Of a stretch of 64,000 nt of DNA, positions 55,401 through 64,000 are shown one piece after another. Source of the DNA: Cenococcum geophilum 1.58 (taxonomy: Eukaryota > Ascomycota > Dothideomycetes > Gloniales > Gloniaceae). The notes under the pieces are model-generated. The model searched no databases, was not told where the DNA came from, and was given only the letters and a program-made list of their open reading frames with translations. The stretch spans positions 439,813-503,812 of the forward strand of contig KV748197.1 of NCBI GenBank assembly GCA_001692895.1, in the 5' to 3' direction. The position numbers and the translations under genes are program-made. Position 1 is the first letter of the stretch, and every line of letters starts with the position of its first letter.

Positions 55401-58315
55401 TAGAGCCTTAGACCCTTAAAGGAATTCAAGGACGGCACCTAAATTTATAAGTAAAATGGTATAATTAGCAGTTTGAAGCGTTAATAGATAGTAGAGTAAC
55501 GCGAAACTATATCTTACTAATAGCGGTTAAGAGAATGGGACTACCTTATAAATAAAAGGAGTAACCTTACCTATTAGTTACGATTTTAGGAGATCTAATA
55601 GCTTATAGAGGAGGGATCATTAACCTTAAAATAGGACCTATTTAGATAACCATTAAAGGAAAACGAATTAAGATGTCTTTTAATATCCTACTATTAAGAA
55701 GGGATAAAGCAGTATTAGGGATGCCTTAGTTACAGGAATACAATCTAAAGATCAATTGAATTACCGGTTAGGTTAATATTAGAGATACTTAACGCTATAA
55801 GATACGACAATAAGCTAAGTTGGTATAGTACTAGGTCGGAGCGATATACGAAAAAACTAAGTGAGGCTTAAGTTATATACTAAAGAGATACTATAAGTAC
55901 GGTAAGAAACTATGGTTACTAGAAAGTAAGAAGCTATTAGAGTATATAGTATAGGACTATAAAATAGAATTAGAACCAGGAATAAGTCTAAGGTTCTTTC
56001 TAATTTATAAGCTTACTAAAGAAGAAGGTAAAGCATTAAAAGAGTTTATCTAAGAAAACCTATAAAAGGGATATATTAGACCATCGCAGTTATTAGCGGG
56101 TTATCCAGTACTGTTTATATTAAAGAAAAATAGTAAACTAAGGCTATATATCGACTATAGATAGTTAAACAGCATTACTAGGAAGGATAAATATCCTTTA
56201 CCCTTAATTAGCGAAATCTAAAACAGGATAGGTAACGCGTAAATCTTTATAAAGATAGATCTAAGATAGGCGTACTATTAGATTAGAATTAAGGAAGGCG
56301 ACAAATAAAAGGCAGCCTTTAGGTTAAAGGAAGGACTGTATAAACTATTAGTTATATAATTTAGGCTTATAAACGCACTAGCAACATTCTAAAAGCGTAT
56401 TAATAATATATTAGGAGAATACTTAGATGAATTTATTATAGTATACCTTGATAATATTATTATCTACTTAATAAGTAAGGAAGAACACGGGGAATATATT
56501 AAATGGGTTTTAAAGAGACTATAAGAGGAACAGATGCTAGTAGTAATTAAGAAATATAAGTTCTTTACTAGGAAGACCAATTTTATTAGATTTATTATTA
56601 AACTAGGCTAACTTAGCATAGATCTAAAGAAGATTAAAGCTATAGTAAATTGGTAAGAACTAGAGAATATTATATAGTTAAGATCGTTCCTAAGGCTTTA
56701 TAATTACTATAGAAGGTTTATAGCGTAATAGTTAAAGAATATTAAACCACTTATACGCTTAATAAAGAAAGAAGAACTGTAGATATAGGGAAAGGAATAG
56801 TAGAGACTCTTTAGGAAAATTAAAGAGTTATTTACCTAGGAGCTAATTCTTAAGATCTATTAACTAGGACTAAAGACGGTTATAAAAATGGATATATTAG
56901 ACTATGCACTAGGGGCATACTTTATATAAAAACATTAAGATGGATAGCACCTAGTAGCATACTACAGTCGGAAGATAACACTACTAGAGTTAAACTATAA
57001 CATCTATAATAAAGAGTTATTAGGTATAGTTACAGCATTAAAGGAATAAAGAGTATTCTTATAAGGCATAGAGAAACTATTTATAGTTAAGACGGATTAT
57101 AAGAACCTAATAGGATTCCTAATAATAAAGAAACTTAATTAAAGATAGGTTAAATGGGCAGAGATGCTTATAGAATACTATTTCGAGATTTAGTATACTA
57201 AAGGTACAGACAATACATAAGCAGATGCTCTAAGTTGGAAGGCTAAACTATAAAACAATAAAAAGCCATTAGGGGCTTTACTGTGAAAGGACACAGACGG
57301 ATTAATTAGGTATAATTATCTAAAGATTATAGCAACTTAGGAAGAACTAAAAAACGTTTATAAGTCACTAGAGAGCTTTTAGGTATAAAGAATTCTAGAA
57401 GTATAACTAGAAGATCTATAGTTGGATATATACGAAAACTAAAAAGTAAAGTATATCCTAAGAAGTATAGCAGAGTAGTTTATAGAGAATTTCTATAAGG
57501 GACTAACTTAAGGACACAACAGAGTTATAGGCTTAGTGTTAAGACTCTAGGAGGAGTATATTATTAATAGAATCTAAAAAATAGCTAGGAAGGTTATAAA
57601 GGAGTATTTAGATTGCTAAAGGAATAAACTAATAAGGTATAAGCTATATAGAGGGTTATAACCTATTAAAATACCAGAGAGACTATAGGAGGTTATATTA
57701 TAGGACTTTATTATTAAGTTACTAAAGTTAAAAGATCCTATTACCGGACAAGATTATAACGCGATCTTAGTAATAGTAGATAAGCTTATAAAGTGGGGAT
57801 ACTTTATAGCATGTACGGAAGAAATCTTAGCGGAAGATATTGCTAGAATCTATATTAAAGAAGTGTTTATAAGGCACGGAGCACTAAGCAAGATTATATC
57901 GGATAGAGATTTAAGATTTATAGTAGTATTCTAGGAGGTATTTTTAGTAGAGCAAGGAGTTTAAGTAGTAACTTCTACTGCATATTATCCGCAGATAGAC
58001 GGTTAAATAGAAAGATTAAACTAGATACTAGAACAGTATCTAAGGCATTATATTAATTATGCACAGAATAATTAGGTATTGTTATTACTAGTTATACAGT
58101 TTATATATAATGCAATACCTTAAGAAGAAATAGGCATATTACTATTTAAGGTAAATTACGGATATAAGCTAAGAATATTGTTATTATTATAGTAAGTAAA
58201 GAAAGTAAGTAGTACAGCTAAAGAAAGAATAAAGACGTTAATAAATCTTTATATAGACCTTATAGAATTAGTAAAGAAAGTATAAGAAAGAATAAAAAAG
58301 TACTATAATACTAAG
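52438..58315 (+). pseudogene. Gypsy gag-pol remnant
   Basis: The start ATG at 52438 (MPPKAATTTPLTAATTLRLG) follows an A-rich context. Gag core: LLLIERFSGEKSKLKGFLTQ and AYTGLFLTGRVLKWFKPYL. Zinc knuckle near 53447-53490 (NYRK.GYFIRDYK). A long charged linker (about 53.7-55.4 kb) follows. Protease: ALIDSRVTRNYI near 55475 (usually DSGAT). RT: KLRLYIDYRQLNSI near 56140-56185 and IVYLDNIIIYL near 56440 (YLDD reads YLDN). RNase H about 56880-57250. Integrase: DFIIKLLKL, ISDRDLRFI near 57898 and GQIERLNQILEQY near 57995-58035, so the DDE triad appears intact. Stops are mainly TAA/TAG at Gln/Trp. Ambiguous bases at 53129-53170. Confidence 0.88.
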
Positions 58316-58444
58316 TGTTCGTACTAACTTAATAGCACGAGTGAGTCGTATCCACGGGCACGAAATACATGTAGTATTGTATGCTTGTTTAGATGGTGAC
58401 TGTCGATTATATAAAGCAGACTACGTGGTCTATATACTGATACA
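58316..58444 (-). repeat. 3' LTR of copia C
   Basis: tgttcgtactaactt to actgataca, 129 bp, TG...CA ends. The left limit is where gypsy coding stops; the right limit is fixed by the polypurine tract. Confidence 0.7.
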
Positions 58445-59100
58445 CCTCCCCCCTAATTAGTTAGTGCTTTATAAGTGCACTAGACGCGTAAGCGAGTGGT
58501 TAGTACACTGAACGCGTAAACGCGTACCTGGTGTACCGAACGCGTAAGCACGCGTTTAGTATAACAGGTGCTGTAATTATATACTAGCAGTACTTAAAAA
58601 ATAAAACCACCTATATACAGCCTCCGTAATTGCTTTAATAAAACTATAGAATATAAAGGAAAATATATAGGAAATCTCCCCTAAGGTGCTGTCTAGGCTG
58701 CCTTTTAAATGGTACCTTAAGCTAGCCGTAAGTCCTGCTTACGGTCCGTAAAATAAACCATACGGCCTTTTAACGGGCAGTAGACGAGCCATAAGTTAGA
58801 TTTTAAGGGCCGCTAAGGCGCTAGTGCTAAGTAAGCTAATGGCGATTTTCTATACCCGGTATGGAAAATCGTAATTAGTTAATTTAACTACTATAGTAAA
58901 ATATAGCAGAATTCGGCAGGTTATATAAGTCCACTAAGTTCTATTATAGCTTTCTACCGTTTTTTTACTTAATAGCTTACGGTCCGTAGAATAGGCCGTA
59001 TAATAAGCCGTACGGCCTTTTAACGGGCCGTAGGCGTACCGTAGGTACTCTGTTAGTCCCGTTCTACCTATTTTATAACTTTTAGGTTAAGCTTATTTAT
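58445..59100 (-). other. Copia C 3' non-coding region with repeats
   Basis: No coding signal. It holds a clustered acgcgtaag motif (58468-58560), two copies of a block with cttacggtccgta...tacggccttttaacgggc (58737-58781 and 58976-59030), and the 27-bp palindrome gattttctatacccggtatg... at 58844-58870, which is shared with the copia 2 LTRs. Confidence 0.65.
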
Positions 59101-62100
59101 ATTAATTAGGGTTTTAAGGGCTTAATACGGCTTTGCCTTAGTTATAGCGTCCACTAGGTTATCTCCGCTGCTAATTTATTTAACCTTTATAATTTTACGT
59201 TGTTTATAGGCCTAATATAAGTATATTAGGTCGACTATGAGCCTTTTCTCTTATATTATACCTAGTTTAACTAAGTAGTTATAAAGGGACTTTAAATCGG
59301 TGTATAAAACTAGGGGTAACTACTCTAGTTATAGAATCTTCTGGACCGTTAATTTGATTACGGCTGCTATATTAAATCTATAAGCTAGTATATATAGTTT
59401 AGAAGCTAGTACACTATGGGTTACTTATTTATACTTAATTAAAGACTAATATAGTATATTTACGTCCTAATTATGGTCTGTAAGTATAATTATAAAGCCG
59501 ATTTGTAATAATAGGTCTTTATTATTAGTAAAGGAGGCGTCCGTAAATGCTAGTAAGCTAAGGGAACTTAGGTCTAGTGGTATAAAAGTAAGTCCCCTTA
59601 CTGCATTATTAATTTACTACTAAATGCGCTTATTAAGCTGCTTAATATTTTCTTCTTATAGATTTACTGCCTGGGCTATAAAGGATAAGTTATAGGCAGA
59701 TTTGGGTTAGCAGACTATGGTAATATAGGCGCCTCTTACACGCTATGCAGCGTATTAGTTCTTTATATTTACGGTTTTATAGGTCTCTCTACGGGAACTA
59801 GTAAGGTCCGTAGGCTTTGCTATAATAAGCTTTAGGTTTTAAGCTTAGCGTTCTTAGGTTAGCTAGATTAAGTTGCCCTTTTATATAATTAAGCCTCTAT
59901 TAAACTTAATTGGAGTCTACTTAGTTAACTGCTCTTACGGCTTTACCAGGAACTTAGCTTCTTATAGTTTAGTCTCTTTAGCGTCTATAAATATCTAGTC
60001 TGCTAAGAAGAGGGTATTGTTTATTTAGAGTCTAATAATACTAAGGCCGTTTAATAGGCTATATAGGAGGCAGGGGTTATAGGTCGACTGTTCCATTTTG
60101 AGTTTACTAACGTAGTGCTAGTGGTATATCTTAAACTAATAGTTTTCGGCTTCTAGTACTCCGTAAAGAGGTTTTATAACCTATAAAATTGTTTTTAGTT
60201 ATAGGTTAAGCTTATAGGGTGATTATATAAAGATATTCCTACTTAGGTAGGTATTAGACTGCATATAGGCTTATAAGATGTCCTATAAATAAAGGGCTAC
60301 GGATTTAGTTTACTATAGTCTAGGCGTAAGTACGAGTATAATCTATTAACTAACCTATTAAATTATAGGCGATTATATAAGGATTAGGTTCTTTCCCTAG
60401 TTATTATAAGCTTATATAATAAGCCTTAATTTCTTAAAGGCTTTATTAGTACTAGGGTGCTTAATCTTATTAATAAAGTGTAAGTTAAATATACGGACGC
60501 CTTACGGAACGTCTCTCTTTATTATAATCGCAAAGATACCCTTTTTAAGTAGTCCGTTAATCTCTTTACGCTATAAGTTTATAAAAGGGGTTTCCTATAT
60601 TAGAACTAATATATCCGTAGGCGGAGATTGCTTTGCGGATATGCCTATAGAGGTTAGGTAGTTCTCTGTTACAGGATTCTTATAGGGGTGTCCTTAGCTA
60701 CGCTTTACAGTAGATTTAGTAGGTTTAGTAGGTTTCTAGGGGACCTTTAGGGTAGGTAAGGGTGCCTCTAGTTTATCTAATTCAGTAGTCGTTTCTAGTT
60801 TATCTAGTTTGGTGGTTGCTTCTAGTTCGTCTAGCTTAACGTTATAGGTGTTTTTAGGCCGAAAGTAGGGTTTTACAGACGTGCTTCTAAAGCTAGTTAG
60901 CCCGCTAGGAAGCTATACGTAGTATATCTCATTTTCTACGGCTAGTAAATAGTAAGGTCTATTCTAACTACCGCTTTTACGCTATATAAGGACTTTAGAG
61001 TTAAGCGGGAGGTTATATACTAAGGTTATATTAGGTCCGTTGCGATAGTATAAGGCGTTATTAATAGTTTGTTTAGCCCGTAATTTAACTATTTTGGCTA
61101 TTACCTTCTGTATTATAGCTGCTTATTTTATAATAGATGGGGTAGGGGGGCCTAGGTTGCTTATTCTTAGGTAGGCTTTATAAACTAAAAGGGTGGGTAC
61201 TAGTCCATTAGGGCTAGTGGTGTCGTTAACGGCTTTTACGGCTATCTGTAAAGCTAGTTCCTTTTAAATATCCTTATACTTATCTATAATAATCTAGTAA
61301 GCTTTTTATAGAGCTAGGTAAGCTTACTTAATAAGCCTAATAGACTAATGCGCCTTAACTAGAACAGCTTTTGTTAATATAGCTATGGCCATAGCATATT
61401 ACTAGAATTCCTTACTAATAAAGTTCTTACCGGCGTCGTGGGTAATATACTTAGGAGGTTTAATGTACGTGTTAATCTAGCAGGTCCGTAGAATATCCTA
61501 GGTATACTTTACGGATATATTTTACAACTAACGGGCGGCTTAGTAGTGGGTTGCCTTGTTAATTATATATAATACTAGGCTGCCGTTAATATATATAATG
61601 TCTATGTACACTAAGTGGTTAAAGTTAAGGTCCTTATAAAGGGTAAACTTAAATTGGCTTGGGAAACGTCTGTATTTCTAGCAAAAGGAGCAGTATTTGG
61701 TTAGGTAATTAACTGCCTTCCTATTAACGTTGTTGTGTCTAGAGCGTTTAAGGACTCTATATAGCTTTTCGGCTAACGGGTGGCCGAAACGGCGGTATAG
61801 ATAGTAGATCTCCGTACTAGTAAGGTAGCACGGGTTATAGTTAAAAGATTCCTAAATGTAGGTCCGTAAAGTCTCTCCCTATATAAGGAATGGGTGTCTA
61901 AATCGTTGTGTAATTGGTAGGGTAATATACTTACTTCCTAGGGCAGTTATAGGGCCGATTAAGGTGTCTATAATATTGTTATAGTAAACCTATAACCTAT
62001 CTATGTCCGTAAGGTAAAGTAAGAAAGGGGTGTCTGCTTTTACTATGTAGAAGTTAACTAGGCTAATTAGGGTCTTAACTGTAACTAATCTAATTAATAT

Positions 62101-64000
62101 AGTTAAGCTAATGCCAAATTAGACGTTTACGGCCCTAGTTTACGTAATATTAATATCTATATTATTATTTGCGGTGGTCCTATATATAAGGTATTATCTA
62201 TAGCCTATAGTAGACTTTTTAGAGGCGCTTATGTCGATTATAATACTATAGGGGTATAGCGTTCTATAGTAATATATGCAAATAGGTCTTACTTATAATC
62301 TATAACGTTTATAATAGGGGTACTTACGGAATAGTTTTTAGGTGTAACTAAGTGTATAAAGGAACGGTCGGCTAATATAGTCGTAATATTAAAGGCTTAG
62401 CTGTCTATAAAAGGTCTAAAAGTAGTTAGGAATATCTTTAGGGTTTTCTATTCCTAGTTGTTTAGGTTAAAGTTAATTATAAGGGCTTCTATTAACTTAT
62501 TAGGGGGCTCCTCTTCTTTTTCTTTTTTATATTCTAAGATAAACTGGCTAATCCGTTTATTAAATCTCTTCTTAAACCTATTATGTTCTTCCTGGGTATA
62601 CCTTATAGACTAATATCCTTCCTTGCTATACATAAAGCATTTCTAGCTTATTTGTCTATAGGGGTATACTTTTATACGGGAGTTACTGTGGGGGTTATAG
62701 GTGGGACTTAGTTGGTATAGGTACTGCTAGCAGTAACAGCGGTCCATAAAGTAGACGTCTAAGTCTGTTTACGGATATTAAATATCTATAGCGAAGGCTT
62801 AAGTGCTACCTAGTGGGTTTAAGACTTTATACGTTATAATAAAGGAGCATAGGTCATTAATAAGGCCAGCTAAGGTGTCTATAGGCTTATAATAGGCGTA
62901 TTTATAAAGCTCTACTTCCTAGTAAGCCGTAATAAGTTTATTATGCAGGAAGTCGTCTATTTAAAGCTTAGCGTTAAGGCCATACTATAGGTGCCGGAGG
63001 TCTTTAATAAGGATTTACAGACACTCTGTAGTCGATTTTTCAGTATTCTTGTTAATTACGGTCCGTAGCTTGGTCGCATTCTATTAGGTAAGGATATTAC
63101 GCCTATATTCTGGTCCTTTAAAGTAGTTATAGGTAGCTTCGCATAGCTTATTAAAGGGGACACTAAGGGGGTTACTTTTAAGGTTAGTGTAGTAGTAGTT
63201 AAGTACTAGGCCGCGCAGTATAGTAGAGTAGGCTTAGCTAAACTCTTATTTAGGAATATCAGCCTTCTAGTAAAAGTCTATAAAGATAGTTAGTTTAAAG
63301 TTAAAATTATTATTTTTACCGCTATACTTAGATTGGTTGGTATAGAGCTTAGCTAGGTTAGCTAGCTCCTTACTATAGGTCTTTACTTAGGTAGGTTGCG
63401 GATCTATAACTTACGGATCTGTGGCTTATAGATATATGGCTTATAGATCTATAACTTAAATAGCGGGGGTAATTTGGTCCGTATTTTAGTTTATAGGGGT
63501 ATTATAATCCGTAACTTAAGAGTAGGGTATATTTTAGCCAATAAGGTTAAGTCTAAAGCCGCTTAGGTTTATAGGACGAATTTGGTTAAATGGGTTAGGT
63601 ATAAGGCTAGCAATTATATTAAGTTTAAAAGAAGTAAAGAGTTTCTTAGTTTCTTAGAACTGGTTTAGGATTTCCTCTTTAATCTATTCTGTTTAGTCCT
63701 TCTTATGTATTATATTATATAAGGACTATATAATAGTAACCTATTTATTCCTTTTAACCTATATACCTTAGTTACGTAAAAGGGTTTATAGTTTACGGAT
63801 AGTAATAGGGTTATAGGCCTTAAGAATAGCTTCTATAAAGTCCGTAAAGTCTTCCTAGTATTGCTCCTATAGGTTGTTATTTATAAGCTTAAAGTGTTTA
63901 TATTTAAGGATTTTAAAACTAATATAGTTGTTAACGTTATTTATAGACGTAACGTCGACTCCTTATCTCTACTTTTTTTAACCTTTATTAACTTGCTTGC
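59100..64000 (-). pseudogene. Copia C gag-pol remnant
   Basis: Minus strand, right to left. Gag with a short tandem run near 63400-63460 (cggatctataactta type) and a zinc knuckle near 62595-62640 (KCFMYSKEGY.SIRYT.EEH). Protease about 62050-62420. Pre-integrase and integrase about 61200-62000: FGHPLAEKLYRVLKRSRHN, KYCSFC.KYRRFPSQFKF, FNHLVYIDIIYINGS and DAGKNFISKEF. RT about 59900-60700 with PLYGVLEAENY and STYNPCLL. RNase H about 59150-59600 with LLAFTDASFTNNKDLLLQIG and VLASKLYILAYRF. Stops fall at Gln/Trp codons. The protein's N-terminus may lie beyond 64000. Confidence 0.87.

Larger units (their letters stand above)
51950..58315 (+). mobile_element. Ty3/gypsy LTR retrotransposon (3' end lost to copia C)
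   Basis: Plus-strand element with a probable 5' LTR, gag from 52438, protease, RT, RNase H and integrase. It is interrupted at 58315, in the integrase C-terminal region, by copia C; the rest and the 3' LTR would be right of the window. The pol order (PR-RT-RH-IN) distinguishes it from the copia elements. Confidence 0.88.
58316..64000 (-). mobile_element. Copia C, LTR retrotransposon (continues off right edge)
   Basis: Minus-strand copia with the 3' LTR at 58316-58444 and a polypurine tract (TAGGGGGGAGG on the minus strand) directly inside. RNase H, RT, integrase, protease and gag follow rightwards; the 5' LTR is off the window. It is inserted in the gypsy integrase gene. The candidate TSD on this side is ctaag. 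Confidence 0.87.

Overview
This window looks like a block of heterochromatin from a filamentous ascomycete (Pezizomycotina). I find no intact cellular gene in it. Nearly every base I can assign belongs to a transposable element, and almost all of these are wrecked by what looks like repeat-induced point mutation (RIP). CA/TG dinucleotides are scarce and TA is in excess. Glutamine and tryptophan codons have become stops, Cys and His zinc ligands read as Tyr, and catalytic Asp reads as Asn. Protein families are still recognisable by reading through the stops. The exact species cannot be read from the sequence.

Left third (1-19.6 kb): a minus-strand Ty1/copia element (copia B, 3413-17781) is the base layer and continues off the left edge. 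A related copia (A, 1-3412) sits in its RNase H region. A Tad-type LINE (X, minus) sits in its reverse transcriptase gene with a 15-bp target-site duplication (TSD). A full-length LINE (Y, plus, 6.6 kb) is inserted in X with its own 15-bp TSD. Copia B itself interrupts a hAT transposon (17782 to about 19560).

Middle (19.6-29.2 kb): two 31-bp inverted repeat arms 9.4 kb apart enclose an unassigned RIP-damaged kilobase, a run of five unrelated minisatellites that largely escaped RIP (one split by a MITE with perfect terminal repeats), and a tyrosine-recombinase retrotransposon (23929-28671) with the split direct repeat layout A1-ORFs-B1-A2-B2.

29.2-43.2 kb: a 2.1-kb retroposon that codes only for a LINE ORF1 (Gag-like) protein, ends in an A-rich tail and has a 12-bp TSD. 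It is split by two complete copia elements (copia 1, minus, 185-bp LTRs, TSD aaagc; copia 2, plus, 291-bp LTRs, TSD tctac).

Right third (43.4-64 kb): a Tc1/mariner element with clear terminal repeats, a pogo/Fot1-like element interrupted by a third LINE (Z, plus), a Ty3/gypsy element starting about 51950, and another copia (C, minus) inserted in the gypsy integrase and running off the right edge. The nesting gives a readable relative order of insertions. The genes here act only within their own elements: Gag packaging, protease, integrase, RT/RNase H, endonuclease, recombinase or transposase.
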